A DNA stretch of 64,000 bases, from NCBI RefSeq assembly GCF_047663525.1, contig NC_092592.1, forward strand, positions 19,666,001 to 19,730,000, read 5' to 3'. The DNA is from Anas platyrhynchos. Its lineage: Eukaryota; Chordata; Aves; Anseriformes; Anatidae. The translations under genes and the position numbers were made by a program. Under the pieces are notes generated by a model. The model had not been told where the DNA came from. It saw only the letters and a program-made list of their open reading frames with translations, and ran no database searches. Below, piece after piece: positions 26,861-40,925 of this stretch. Position 1 is the first letter of the stretch. Every line of letters begins with the position of its first letter.

Positions 26861-27852
26861 AGGAAAAGGGAAATAAAACGTGAGGGGAGTACCGCTCCTA
26901 CAGGAATAAGGGGAAGGAGCTGTATTGAAAAATAAAGAGTCAGACTGCAGCGAGCTCTTGCTTCGGGCTAACACATCCCCGTTACCCCCAGCACAGCCCC
27001 GAGGGAAGGAGGCAGGGGGCTGGGGGCGTGGAGCCTGAACAACTCGGAGATTAAAAATAAAACACCGCCCAACCCAGTTACACGAGGAGTTAGGCTAGGT
27101 TTATGCATCATACCGACTTTGAAAACAGGTCTTATTGTGAGCTTTTTCTAAAATTCTATTCTATTTCGGAGACCTATGTAATTGTTTCATTGTGAGAGTA
27201 TGCTGCCGTAAACCCTAACGGTAAGTTTTCTCTATAAAGTGAGAAAGCGTCAGCTGAGCAACTGCAGGCTGGACCTGCATTTTCCTTCATGTATTTGCGT
27301 GAGGAGAGGAGATGACTCACGGGAAAAAGAAGAGCTAAGGGAAACAGAATGAAGTATTAGGAAACTATTCCTAGAGCTAAGAGAAACTGAAGTGCTTTGT
27401 CTGGGAACAATTAGCATGTCACTCATCTCAATTCACCATAGTCCCTGATCAAAACATAAATAAATAAATAAAAATAGTTGATGAATCCTCATAGTGGGTC
27501 TCAAAAGATACCCCTTGGACCTGAAGGGAAACTACAATGCTTACCAGTATAGTATTTAAGATCTTGAACACAGAAATGTGCATTAATAAATGTCCATCAA
27601 CTGCAAAAAGTATGGTTACCTGTATAAATGTCAGATCCTTCAGTGCTTCCTACCAGTAAGGCAAAAGGGAGCAGTCCACAGTTTCTTAATCCTCAAATCT
27701 TTCTCCTAGACTTCATCTGACTTAATATGTTGCTTGTCCAAAGTGGCTGTTCTAAAAATACTTGCACAATTCCTTTAAGGGATCTTCCTGAGGAGATATC
27801 TGAGTTAACAGATACATGATAAATGTAGTCACTGCATGTCTTTTTACAGAAA

Positions 27853-27854
<2 letters not shown>

Positions 27855-27883
<29 letters not shown>
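27855..27883 (+). repeat. T29 homopolymer
   Basis: Uninterrupted T run in intergenic DNA, about 1 kb beyond the CpG island. A second run of T lies about 55 nt further right. Confidence 0.95.
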
Positions 27884-27886
<3 letters not shown>

Positions 27887-28590
27887 AAATAAAGTCTTAC
27901 AACACTAGTAGGCTCCCTGTTCTTTTTTCTCTGATATTTTTTTTTTTTTTGCCAACAGGCTGCCTGTAAACATTTTTATTTCACAGGAAGAACTCATTCA
28001 TAGTCATGCATACATGCATATGGCATATCTGAAGGATGGTATTATCCCTAATAGTCTGTTACACAAGAATGCATGTATTAAAACCTGTTAAAATCAATTC
28101 AGGAGCTCTGAAATTCACCTTTTGGGAGGGGAAGGGGTGTGGAGCCTAGAACCTGTTTTTCAGCTAGCCAGAAATACTATTAATTAACTATAGTTGCTGT
28201 AATTACCCTGTGAGCTAATGACAGTCAGTCAGGTAGTTAGGTAATTACTGTCCCTTTTTACGGTGTGCAGGGGCAAGCAGAAAATGCTATTCTTTAGAAC
28301 CTAGTGATTTAGAGCTTCAAGCAGAGTAAAATGCTTTGCCCCTAGTTCTACAAAGTCAAATGTTTAGACCTTGGCTCCATAAAGATAACAATGACAGGAT
28401 ACTTAAACACAACAGCAGGGTGTCAAACACTGACTACTGATAAAAAGTTGTCTGAAGGAGTATCTTTATCAGTGTGACCTAGCTGGTACCCTATTCTTCT
28501 CCACACTTGGTACTTCACCGTCCGGCCCAGAGGTTCTTTTCCATTTTCAATGATATGAGGGTCAGGAACCTGAACATCACTACATCACTT

Positions 28591-28601
28591 CTCTCTCTCT
28601 C

Positions 28602-28631
<30 letters not shown>
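28591..28631 (+). repeat. (CT)n followed by T26
   Basis: Seven CT units pass directly into 26 T, a pure pyrimidine tract of about 40 nt. Confidence 0.95.
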
Positions 28632-28633
<2 letters not shown>

Positions 28634-30380
28634 GTATCCTCTCAATTAAGAGTTTACCAGAGCTGGGGCTTTGTTAAGCTCCTAGCACTCCTAACAAATG
28701 ACTTCCATTAAGACTAGCTGTCTCAAAATGCGATACAATAACTAGCCATTGAAAAAAATAAATAAATAAAACAATGCTAATCAACCCAAACCTGGCCTAA
28801 GTCATAGCCATGCTTGAAACAACAGTAGGTCACAGTGCAGAGTGCAACTCTGAAGATTTTCTTCAACTGTCTGATGAAGGATAATTTTCCTCAGACATAG
28901 CCCACAGCAATCTTACCAGACAGAGGTACCAGAGCTGTTTGGTTTGGGGAGGAAGGAATTCCCATGCATGGTCCAATATGACAATTTGCAGAAAGATACA
29001 GTTTGCCACAGACTCTGTGCTCGGATGCTTGTGTGGACACCTTAGGGACCTGAACCAATGCAGAGTACTGGTTCTAAGCTGGGCTCACAAGAGTACTGTC
29101 AATAATGAATTACTTGTATTCTGTTTCATGGCATGAGGAAGATTATCACTTCTTAAACTAAGATGCAGAAATAATTCCTAAATCCAACAGCATGTGGGTC
29201 TCCCCAGGTTCAAGGACAATTTGCATTCTCCAATGCAAAGAAAGAGGAATACCATGACAGAAGAGACTATGGAGGGGCAGAATCATACTTCCAATGTCAA
29301 TTATCTGAATCAGATGCTACAAGAAGATGCTTAGCCTCTAGAAAGTATGCATACCACTACTCCAAGCATAAAAGCCTTGCTTAGTGGGTCCCTTCATTGA
29401 TTTGGGAATTTGGAATGGTTCTGTTTTGTCTTGGTTTGTTTCTGGGTGTTCTGCCAAGCACCAGGCTCTTTGCCAAGCAGCAGCTCTCAGGCTCTTCACT
29501 CCCACCACTTCTGTCTGAGTGTGTACTTCTCCTGCATGCCGTGCTCCCAGGCTGGTGTCACGGCCACGGCTCCGCAGCCTGTCCAGCTGGGCAGGGCATG
29601 CCCACCACGCTCTCTCCTCAGCCTTGGTATGGCATCCAGTGCTGCCCTGCCCCAGGTGTTTCACATACCTTCTGTTGAACTTCCTGTGGCTGCTGCAGCT
29701 GACAACTCTTAAACAGATGAACAGACACATACACAGAAAGGACAAACTGAATTTCTACAGTAGGCACAACATTTCATATAACAAAGCAATGCCCTTTTAC
29801 CACAGAGTCGCTGCCTGTTCCTCAGTGCTGAGTACAGACAGAAAACAGAGGTAAAAATGGCTTTTCCTCTTTTCACCATGTTACTGGCTGGTCAGACCTG
29901 GATATAAATGGCATCCTGACAGTTTTGGTGCTTCTCCCAAGACTTTTCCCCACATTGCAGCTAACATTGGTGACAGGTTCTTCTTCCAAGGGACCTACTA
30001 TACACATCCCCACAATGCAACAAAGCCAACGTCCTGTAGAGCGCTTGGCAGAAGGGCAGAGGCAGGACACCATGCAAGCCAGGAACCAGGCAATATGCTG
30101 TACCATGTAACAGCAAGTTCTGTCTCATATGTCCCTTGCTAATCTGACAGAAAAGTTGTTGTGCACTGATACGCAGACAGATCAAATTTGTACTGCCAAA
30201 TGAGCTGTTAGTGCACAGCATCAGCAGTAATTAGAGACACACACCTTACTGATAATGGCAGTTCTGATGGTTTACATCAAAAGCAGTCTGGGTCATGAGC
30301 TTTGATACACTGCAGAGAATCTCTGCCCTATGAGAAAGCAGAAATACCTGAAGGTATCACAATATTTTGTTGATTTTCAC

Positions 30381-30427
30381 TGCATGAAAGAAGGGTTTCA
30401 TTGCATTGCATGAAAGAAGGGTTTGAC
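30381..30427 (+). repeat. Short tandem duplication, period 27
   Basis: TGCATGAAAGAAGGGTTTCA at 30381 recurs at 30408 with one change. Both copies are complete and adjacent, so it is a recent local duplication. Confidence 0.9.
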
Positions 30428-31573
30428 CTCCAGGAACAGTGCTTCACTAGTGAGGAAAAATGATTTAGAAAACGCTGGGAGTTAAATAGAATCTAAAAAT
30501 ACAGCTGAAATTTTGAAGTGTGTTTTGACAGCTGAAAGGAGATAAAAGTAGAGCAAACTAAGAAACTAAAGATTTTGTCCACAGAATGAAGAGATAACTA
30601 GGGGGAGATTCTGCACCCTGACATGACCTGTTGTAGGACGTGAAATAGCATTAATAGGCAGGGACATACTTATGGCATAAGCCTAGTACTGCTCACTGGT
30701 ATCTTTTGTCAACATTACATGCAACACAACACTATTAGCTCTTACCAGAATTCAGTAGAAAACACAAGTTGCAACAAGAAAAGACAGAGGACAGAAGACA
30801 TGGTAAAAGCTTTACTAATGTGATGTACTTCAAAATTATAAGGGGGCTTCAGCACATTATGTTTACCTACGTTAAACTGGAGCAATCCTAATTCACATTC
30901 TTTCTCCTTCCAGCTTTCATGTATCACAAGTTGCAGAAATTTCCAAATAAATCTTGTTTCCACTTTCTCAAACATCACAGGCTGAAAGCATGAAAGAGGT
31001 GATGAAAGCAGTGAGGCAAGCAAAGCAGGCAAACAAATTTGCACTTCTATCTTAAAACGTACATCAGGAGACTGAAAAAAAATATGTCTTCTGGCCTGTG
31101 CAGACCAGATTTGGGTGTGTTCTTTCTCTGGCCAACATGAGGGAATGCAGGGGTGATTGCTAGCTTCTCCTCGTCCTCAGGGCTATGGCTTGTAAAGGCA
31201 CAGTTCATAAACACTCATTCATCTTTTTCCAGTCAATGTATTGCATGAGACAGGCATGCATTTTCACTTGTGGATCTCCCAAAAGACAGAAGCCATAGTC
31301 ACTGCTGAGGAGGCCATGAAAAATAGTATCTGATGATTACATCAGTGCTCTGCTAGGACAGAAATTCAATAAGAAATTCTGCAGAGATGACAAAATTGCA
31401 ACTAGGATGTTTTTTCCTTTACAGGGGTAGTACTTTTTTTTTTTTTTAGCTTCCTTTTTGATTTCAGAGGAGTGAAATTACTGTTCAAAATTCTTTTGCA
31501 TCTATTACATGCAATTTTCAGAATGCAGCATCTCATATTAGAAAGACAAGCACTCACACATACCCTGAAGCAG

Positions 31574-31611
31574 AATTTACATTTACAGAATTTACATTTA
31601 CATTTGTTTCC
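31574..31611 (+). repeat. Short tandem duplication, period about 15
   Basis: AGAATTTACATTTAC occurs twice in tandem, followed by a further partial unit ATTT. Confidence 0.85.
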
Positions 31612-34600
31612 GGTCTTAAGGTCTCACCAGAGACTGAAAATCAAAGAGTCTGTGTTGCACCCCAGAACTGTCTGCTTTTCACTGAGTCATGTGGTACCCT
31701 ACCAGTCACATCCAGTGTGTTTTTATTTCTCAATGCACAGAAAGTAAAACACATCCTTGGTATGGCTGGAATCTAACAGACTCAATAACAAATAAAGCAC
31801 TCTTGAGATTTTATCACTGCTAATGCAATGAGACCCAGCTGTTCAGCGACATTCTGAATCTGCAAGACTTCATTGTCTTTCCACATGCAGCCATGCAATC
31901 AGAAATGACAAATAAAGGCAAATTTTTAAAGCACACTTATGGTTTTGTTTCCAAGTAAAACACTGGTAGTGCAGAATTGTGGTTCTTGTGCTCTGGCATC
32001 ATGACTGCAGATAATTTTTGTATCTTAAGTTCCTGTTCCTTGGAAAGTAACGGTGGTAGGACAGCAGTCTGCTTTGAAAAATTGCTTCTCCTTCAAGATC
32101 ACTGTTTCATGATATACCAAGCATTGTTAATAATAAATATCGAATACCTCCAGAGAAATCACAACCAACCACCATTATTATTTATTTCAAAGCACTGGGA
32201 CTGGAGAGCAGATAGAACAAATATTGTTATAACACAAAATAAGGGACAGCGCACAGCCCATTCTCATTTGATCTGCGTTTAACTACACAAGTGCCTGTGC
32301 CAGAAGGACAGAGCTTTCTCAGACACTGAATACAGAAAAGCTGAAAGCAAAACTACCCTGAGGAATCAGAAGCTCTGGAAAACAAGTTCCCTCCATTTGG
32401 ATTGAGCAGTTTCCAATCTTTAGTTAATCCTATTCACAGGAGAGTTTGAACTGATAGCATCATAGGTTCTGTCTTTGAAATTGTATATAACGGGAACATA
32501 TGCCTAATATTAAAGCTGTATTAAAAATGAATTCAGTATTTGTGAGATGAATTACTGATACATACATGGAAAATCGAGTCATTAGGGGGACACTTTGCAA
32601 CAGCTGTTAACATTATTGTTATAATGCAGACTACAGTTGTGACTGAGGTCTCATGTACAAACTATTAAGCTTCAGAAAGCATAAGATGCTGTTTATAGAT
32701 AATGATGTCTGTAAGGATTACTGAGCATAATTAGGCTGGCCTCTTGTATTTCAAAGGTTAGAAGTATATATTCCTCTTTCCCTTAGAGTAACCTATAGGA
32801 GCATTTGTTTTCTTTTTCACACTTTGTTCATTCTTCCACCATTGCCCAAACTGTCTGGTAGGATCTAATATACAATGTAAATTCACAGATAAATTAAAGA
32901 AGCAGCACCGAGCTAAAAGGAACCACAAAGAGATGTTCTCAATTTCTCAGAGAAAAACAACTGTTAAACTGCTAGTTTGTTTGTTTTTTGTTTTAGACCA
33001 CATTTGTATGTTTCCCCAGCAAAAGTGAAAAAAAAATGTGAAAGCAATAATCTCTCTGCCTTTTGCGGCTAACACATTTGATACCTCATTTATAGAAATT
33101 TAGCAATTGATAATGCAGTTTGTCTAGAGAAAGTATTACCCTAGCTAGTAGCGTTACATACTTGAAAGCTTCTTAAGTACTCTGAAAAGCAGGCATTAAG
33201 TCCCTAGCTTATTTTGATTTCAGTCTGCTGAGAAATGATCAAAGTTCCTAAATGTGATATTCCTTCTCTATCAACCTACAGTGTTTGAAATGAAAAATGT
33301 TAGTAAAAGGAAGAGGTGCTACATTCGGTGATTCTCAACATGCCTTTGCTGCAGATCTCACGTTTCTACATTTGTTGTTGAGGGTACAGACAGCTGACTA
33401 GTAAGTAAAGTCTTACTGTTAGGGAGACAAAGGATGTCCGTTTATTCATATCAAGCCCAATATTCACTATTCTGCTATATATGTAAGCAAATCTTGGCTA
33501 GAAGAAATGATCCAGCAAACTTAGAGTAACCTTGCTCTACTTTATGTGCTTCTTACATCTTCAGGAGAGGAAGCTTTCCACATGCTATGAAACCTGCTAC
33601 TTTAGATAAAAGTGGCCATAGCAAAATTTGCACTGTGGGTGTCTCTCAGCACTTCAGTCTTTCAAAATATAAAGATTAGACACCTTAGTACTTAAATATT
33701 GGAATAACAGATGATTTTGAAGTGAAAGAACAGCACTATACAACATTAAATGGATAGTAGCCTCTCCATTTCTGCACAGATATTCCTCAGGAAAATAATC
33801 TAACCTCAGAGTTAGTGATGTGACTTTTTTAATTTAAAAAATGTAATTAATGTTATATCCCATCAGAAGTTTAAGAAGCCAAGTCAATTCAATGTAAGGT
33901 TTTCTCTTAGTAAAAACGTTGTCTCTATGACCACGCACCAGTACTCCATTTAAGAAAAACATACTTCAAGTTTTGTATTCACAAACACAGGTGAGGGTCA
34001 GTACTTTCTATGCTATGTATTGTTTAACTGGCCTCTTTTATGCAACGTTTGGGGGAGACATTAATACAAATACTGTGCAGTACACGATGACTGAAAATTA
34101 CCTGGGCTGCTGTACCTTGGACCTCAGTCACTTTTCTGTTTCTGTAAAAAGTGAGAGAGAAAACATATTCCTTTTCTTAGACCTACTTGACAAAGCAGGA
34201 TCTACTGCAGGGTGCTCAGTAAATACGAATCAGTTGACCTTTAAAATCATATGGATTCTTACAAGTAGTGCTTTTCTTTCTTTTTTACCTGCAAACGTCA
34301 TAGACCAGATCCATTCAAGAAGCAAGCTCTTTGAACTAGATTTCTCCTCCATTAAGAGACTTAGGGAGCCTGGATTACATCAGCTGCTTCTATTTTCAGC
34401 TTTCTTCTCTAGGTAACTGACCAGTCTGTAGAAGATACTGAAGGCTGTGAGCTGACTCAGAGTCTACTATCCTTTTTAGGCAGATCTTCCTTTCCAGCCA
34501 TGTACCTGCAAAATGTTGTGACAAATTCCTGTAAATTCTGTCCAATAATTTAATGCATTTCCCAAAGTAATTTCACATCTTCTTGGGGTAATAAAAGTAG

Positions 34601-37600
34601 ATTTGTAAAATTCTATTATTGCAATTGTCCTCTCAATCCGTGTTAAATCTAGCAACCTATACTTATTGAGGATAAATAGTAGGAATTTAATGAATAGAAT
34701 CATGTTAATTGTTTATTTCACCAGGTATCTTCTGTGAGTAGACACTCCTGTTTCAACTGAGCAGGGTGCCCCAACTGAAGCAGCACATTCTGCACCCCTC
34801 CACCAAGTGTCAGCAACAAAATTGCATCAATTTAAACAAATTGGTAAACCCCCGTAACTACAAAGGCAAACCCTGTATGACAATAAAGATTTCTCAAGTC
34901 TTAATCAACCTAGCTGTAGTTTAAATATTTGTAGAGTTGAAAAGGTTTCTGTTGAGACCTCACAATTTGTGCTGAATCACAGGACCCCCCTCTCCTTAGT
35001 CTTGCTGGAGATAATGAAATGGTCAGCCTAAAGTAAGAGAGCTTTTCTCTGGTGCGCTTGGTTACTGGTTCTATAAAAAATAATCAAACGCCAAGCGTGC
35101 AGACATCTGAATAGTTCACTTGACCTCTCCTAAAGAGGTCTCTATCCCATGATTGGATGTTATAATCCTATTTGATCTCCAGCAAGCCTGTGCATGCAAG
35201 GGGGAGTGGAAAAATAGCAAGGAAGAAATAATCTTTAGAAGTACATTTTCTTCTTTGCAGCCAGCTCAATTTTATACAGGGCAGATTAATTAAACCACAA
35301 AGAAGAAAGTGTTTATTTTTGTTGTTGTTCAAAGGGCTTTTTGTTCTAATTTTGGGAAGGAAATAGCACAGAAATGTAAACTTTTTAAATGGTTTCTGCT
35401 GAGCTGTCCAGCTACATTTCCATCAAAAATCTCTCCCAAACTCTCTCCCATGACAGTGAGGGGCCTCACTACCAGGCTAGCATCCCATGCAACTGGGACA
35501 GCAAGTCACTGCTTGACCCCTCCTCATGGAAACACCTGACAGCTACCTGCTGCTGGCCTGGGAGCCACAGGGCTGGCATGGGCTTGAGTTGTCAACATGT
35601 TAGCCAGGGCTTCACAGCAGGATTAATTCGTTGCAATTTTAATTCCTGCCAGTTTGTTTCTCCCATGGGGCAGCAAGTTGGTGTGAGCCCAGCACCGAGC
35701 TACACCTGTTTCCAGCTCAGCCCTTTGAGCCCAAGCTGCCATAATGACTGTGGGAAGGCCAGCACAGATATAAACAGAAGAAACAAGGCTTTTTGTTCGG
35801 CTGACAGCAGAGTAGCACAGCTTCTCTTCTGGTAAGGCTGATTCAAAGCAGCTGCCTCTTCCTTTCAAAAGACAGGGTAGCTTTGAAAATCTGTAAATAT
35901 AAAGGTGCCCTTTAGGTTTTGGCACAACGCGATGGATTTGGAAAGCTGGAAGGGAAAGATCAGGTGGTAGCATCAGAATTTCACCAAATGGCTAGGATTT
36001 GTCTGTCCTACTCCTGTCCCTATCAGCATCTCTTAAATTCAAGGTTTTTCTAAACATAAATGATTCTAGATGGATCGTCCACTACTTAAAGACCCACGTT
36101 GCCAGCTCTGCTTCCTCTTTTCACTTTCACACAAACACAATCCTATTGCAAATCCAATTCTCTTACCAGTGCTAGGTACTCCCCCCAGGAAAATGCCAGG
36201 TTTGTTAAAGAGTGGCACAGCATCCAGCCCAGCAGTCCAAGGTTGCCTGAGCAGCACGCCATCTTCCTCCATTAGAAAGAGGAATTAGTGTTCAAGATTT
36301 TTTTATTATTATTTTACTGTCAGTGGTAAAACCTGAATTCTTGTGTTCCTCCCTTAGTAACTCCAGTAGCTATGGTAGCTATCCTAGTTAGAAAACTGCA
36401 TGTACTAAAGCCCTGTTTTCTCCTGATTTCTTACATTATTTTTGAAATCAAAAGTACCTTATAGCTGACGATCTGAAATGAGTATCCTCCTCCCAAGCCT
36501 TTGTACAACCTGAAGGCAAAAGTCAAGTTCTTTAATACAAAGTATGAGACCTGACAGACTTGGAACCTTAGCTTCAGTTTTGACATTGTTTATTTCCAAG
36601 CAGTGACTATGTGCTTTGGAACTTACTTGGTGAAACAGCTCTCACTGATGTTTGTAAGGCCGTCTAAAATGCACCCGACTCTGCTTCATCACTGATATGC
36701 GCCAGCTATTCTTGCAAAACCTCAGCCATGAGCTCTCAGCTTCTCACAGGGAAGAGAGTAAATACAAGTAGGTGTACAACAACCCTAAGTACAAAATGAA
36801 GCAAGGGAGGTGTTAACCACAAACAGCTCTCTCTTCAGTGAGTGCCTACTGGTTCCCAACAGCAAGCTAAAGATGGTATGCACAAAAAATTGTACGCTAT
36901 AATACTTAGAGTCTGCAGGCATTGCTACACCAAGCCCCAGTCTAATCATAATGACTTGGGAAAAGTCACTGTAGCAGTCGGTGAGTTACTTTTCAAAGCA
37001 GGCGTTTTACACAACAATACAGATTTCAGCTTTTGCAGGGGGAGGACAACGTTCTTGCATCAGTGTTTCATTCAAATTGCATTTTGCTTCCATTTTTCCA
37101 AAGTTTGGCTTTGTTCCTTCAAGTGGTGATATATGAATCCTACCCTGGAAGGAGACAAGATCAAGTTTGTTCAAAACTAGTATGTAAAGATAACAATAGC
37201 AATGAATTATGAACCTGATACATAAAACTGTGTTGAGTTTTAAGTGCAATTAATTGCTTTGCTGATACCCTTCACTTGTTCCAAATGGCCATAAAACATG
37301 GCATTCAAAGACCTGTTGCATTTCATTTTTATGGTAGCTAATATGATACTGACTTTATAACATTCTTACACATATTAAAACTGTTCCAAAAATAACATTT
37401 ACACAAATAGTTAATTAGCATAATTCAGTGCTGAAAAAGAAAGAGAAAAAAAAAATAACACCAAAAAAAACACAAACTAAAACATGCCCTTGGAACAGGT
37501 TCCTTTATTAAAAATAAGACAGAGCCCCATGCAGTCACAGTATAATCCATTTATTAACATATCTCATGAGCCATTGGTGTTGATCCAAGGGACTCAACAG

Positions 37601-40600
37601 TTTTGGCAACAGCCTGATTTTAGAGGTACTCAGTCCCCAGTTAGTAGAAAGGGGTTTTAATAGGACTGAGTGGGCTGAGTGTTCCTCCTCGATGTAGGGA
37701 ATTAAACATTTTCTTGAATAATTAAAGCCCAAGACATTGGTCCAAGTCACAATGCCTCATTGCACAGGGAGCTGTCCCCAGCTGGTAACCACCAGGGGCT
37801 CTTCTGTTCCTGTGTCCACATTCTCTAGGTACAAGAAACTCCCAGCAAATCTATCAATATGGTGTTACTTAAATACAGTTCATCTGCCAAAAGCTTTCCT
37901 CTGATTGTTGAAGATACACATAAAAAGTTGTCTTCAAGTGACTGATGGATCATCACAACTTCAGGATATTGGTTTCAGAAAGGAAGGCAGATAGACAAAA
38001 AGCAAGCCTAGTTCTCCTACCCCTGAGAACGCAAATATCCATGTTCCCATCTCCTAACCAATCACTCCGCTAATACCTTTGAGGAACTGATCTACTATTC
38101 TCTGCTATAAAGGTACAAGGATTACAAGAGTAATTGACATTCTGTCCAGGTTCATAAACAGCTGCCTGATTAATTATAGCACAGAACAACTCCTAGAAAT
38201 CCTCTGAACAGCATTCAACTGCACGAATAGGTTAAATCTTTAACCCAGCTTCAGCTGGCCAAAGCCTGGGTTGGTGTCAAGACAGGGCAGACGAGGGTAC
38301 CCAGGCAGGCACTACAGGTCAGGGCAACACCAGCACTGGGTCAGCCTTCGCAGAACACCAGGGCATTCTCTTAGGAAGAGGGGTAACTGGAGCATTAATA
38401 GCTGCTCCTTCGACACTTCACATACACACCACCTAGTCACCTGTCTTTCTCACACAGCCAGTGTGTACCACGTTGCTACAGGAACTTGTCTCACACAGCG
38501 TTCCCATGGCACAGTGCAGTTGCCAGCAAGAGTAACTGAGCTGTCAGCTCCTAGGAGCGCTGCCTCATTCCACTGACTAATGCTGCTAAGACAGACTGCC
38601 TCTGTCCTACAGGTATGTCAGCCAGGGCAACACTCCACACAGATCAGCAGGTGTTCTCTGCCCAGAGCTGCGTTATGCTCCACAGACATACCTACAGCAA
38701 CTGCTCTGAGCTTAGAGGTGCTGCTGCACCTGCCAGAGACACAGGGTAAATTGACCTTGGCTGGTGTTCTCCCCATTGTAGCTGCCACCAAAACTATACC
38801 AGCAAGTTTAAAGTTATCTCCAGTATACATACGTAATATACATACAGTGCTGAAATCACTTACAGCATTGCCTACTATAGAAAACAGTACTGAAAATCAT
38901 CAGCAGATTATTTTCTCAAACTGTATTCAGTTCTGGCTACCAAAGCTTAAACACCAGCAGAAAGAGAAGGCATGGAGAGATAGTTAGCATCTTATCAGAT
39001 AGATGGACAGTTTGAGTTGAAGAGAAACAGAGAAGCCACAGTTTTAGGAAGGGAACTATCTGTAGAGTAAAAGATGACAATATAAAGCAAGGCCCCTTAT
39101 TTCCACTTAGAGCTGAGAACACATGGATAGATGGGATTCAATGAAAACAAAAGGCAATTCATTCTGGATCTATAAAAAGAAACAATGTGCTACAGAGTAT
39201 AAAATGATATTGGTTCTCATTGCCAGAAAACACTGAGGCTTAGTTGGATTAAAGAAGAGATTAAACATTTATATGGAATATGAAATTTGGTTAGATTAAA
39301 CATTTTTTAAAAAGTTAGGGACATGAACTCTGACATTTAGGAAAATTTAAAAAAAATAGTGCACAGTGTTTGTGCAATACCTAGAAGGCTGAGTACTTGC
39401 ACTTTTATTTTAATCATGATAGCAATGCAAGTGATTAACTTAAACGGGCCACAAAATTTCCCAAAAGAGAAGGCTGTTAAAACTTGCTCAGTAAAAATGC
39501 ACACGCACTGTCCTTTGAAATGTCTGCCGCTGGGCAACATTAGGTACAAAATACAAGTCCGAGTGGCTGGGCGCTACTCATCCAACCAGACAATTCCAGT
39601 AAGCCCAGCGGCAAAGTACGTGAGTTTGGCTTGGGCTGCAAAGAGCGATAGTGGTGTTCTGAAACAGGTCAGGACAACTGAGGAGAGTATTTGCAGGCTT
39701 GCATACAGTACAAGTAAGGTGCAAAATTAGATGGAGATAAGATACTTCCTTCCCTCCTCCTGGCTCCTGCAGGACTCACAGAACATTAGCTACAATGATT
39801 CTCACAGCTTTCACGGTGACAAAATCCAAGAGAAATATTTTGGGTTCGAACATGGGAATCTCAGGTTACACTGCCAGGCCTGTCTCATACTTGTTACACG
39901 GTCATTTTTAATAACTCCTGAACGGCAACCAGTAGGCTTAAGGAAATAATCTTACAGTTTCAATCCTTTCTATATTTCTATGCCTCTTTGGGTTATAGGC
40001 ATGACCTGGAAGATCAAACCAGGTTAAGCTAGAGGTGTGACAGCACTCAAGGCACCTGCAGCATTCTGGTTTGGGAAGCTGACAGTTAAAGCCAAATCCC
40101 TTTCTATTCCCAAACAGGTACTGCTACTGCTGGCGTGGAACTTGGGATTTAACGCTCTGCAAGACAAGAGGTCTGTAATGTAATTGTCCTCGGTCCTCCT
40201 GTTGTTTTAATTCCTGGGCAATAAGGAACAGTCCTCAGCTTATTTCTTAGGGACTCTCTGCCAGCAGGTGTAGGACAACTTAGCCAGCATGGAGCCAAGC
40301 AGGGCACTACTGAAGGACCAAACCTGGCTCTTCAGACGGGGTTATCAGCACAAGCCAACTGCAGACATTCATCCCCATGAGAAGAGGCACCAACAGATCA
40401 GATCAGTCTCAAGTGCCAATTTGCAGGGGTTCTTACACTGCATGTTTTAGAGATTCCTATAATTCTTTTTCAAAGTAAAGTTTCCAAGCAGGATATTTAA
40501 ACAGCCCATTGCAGCAGCTGTAACCCAACTGCCTTGTAATCTACTGGAGAGAGTAAATGCAACTGTTTGGTTTAACATTCACGCACAACAACCAGATACC

Positions 40601-40919
40601 TCACCAGGTCAGCACCTTTAGATTAAGCTGCTTTATAGATGACAGATGAAAACTTTAGGCAATCACTGCTAGTTGAATCCAAGACAATTTCTAGGACGCT
40701 GTCACCACCCGTCCAGTGAGATGACACGGCTAATCCACAGGCTGCACTCTGCCTTCCGTTCTCGCCTTGCTAATCCCTAGGTACCGAACACCTCGGTGCC
40801 TGGAGTCCACACCTCCCAGACAGCAGGCCAGTGTCTGACCCAATCAATGCCCACACCACGGTGCATGAGGGAGCCCCAAACATGCACATTTGGCACAAGT
40901 TCCACATGTCCCATACCAT

Positions 40920-40925
40920 TTTATT
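40920..40925 (-). other. Candidate polyadenylation signal of the protease gene
   Basis: This is the first exact AATAAA I find on the minus strand after the stop codon, giving a 3'UTR of about 1.56 kb. Weaker variants lie closer, so this is only a candidate. Confidence 0.3.

Larger units (their letters stand above)
26900..40900. other. Intergenic stretch between ZSWIM8 promoter and protease 3' end
   Basis: About 14 kb without a recognisable gene. GC-richer patches at about 29.45-29.68 kb and 35.4-35.75 kb contain open frames of 135 and 148 codons, but these show no domain, no convincing splice pattern and composition typical of chance frames. Homopolymer runs at 27855 and 28591, and two short tandem duplications (30381, 31574), are listed separately. 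Confidence 0.6.

Noticed and set aside
29338-29745. 135-codon minus-strand open frame in a GC-richer patch
   Set aside because: No domain, signal or convincing splice sites; not similar to any family I know.
33973-34416. 147-codon plus-strand open frame
   Set aside because: Low-complexity hydrophobic and serine-rich translation, no homology recognised, AT-rich intergenic context.
35389-35835. 148-codon plus-strand open frame
   Set aside because: No recognisable domain and no flanking gene structure; likely chance.
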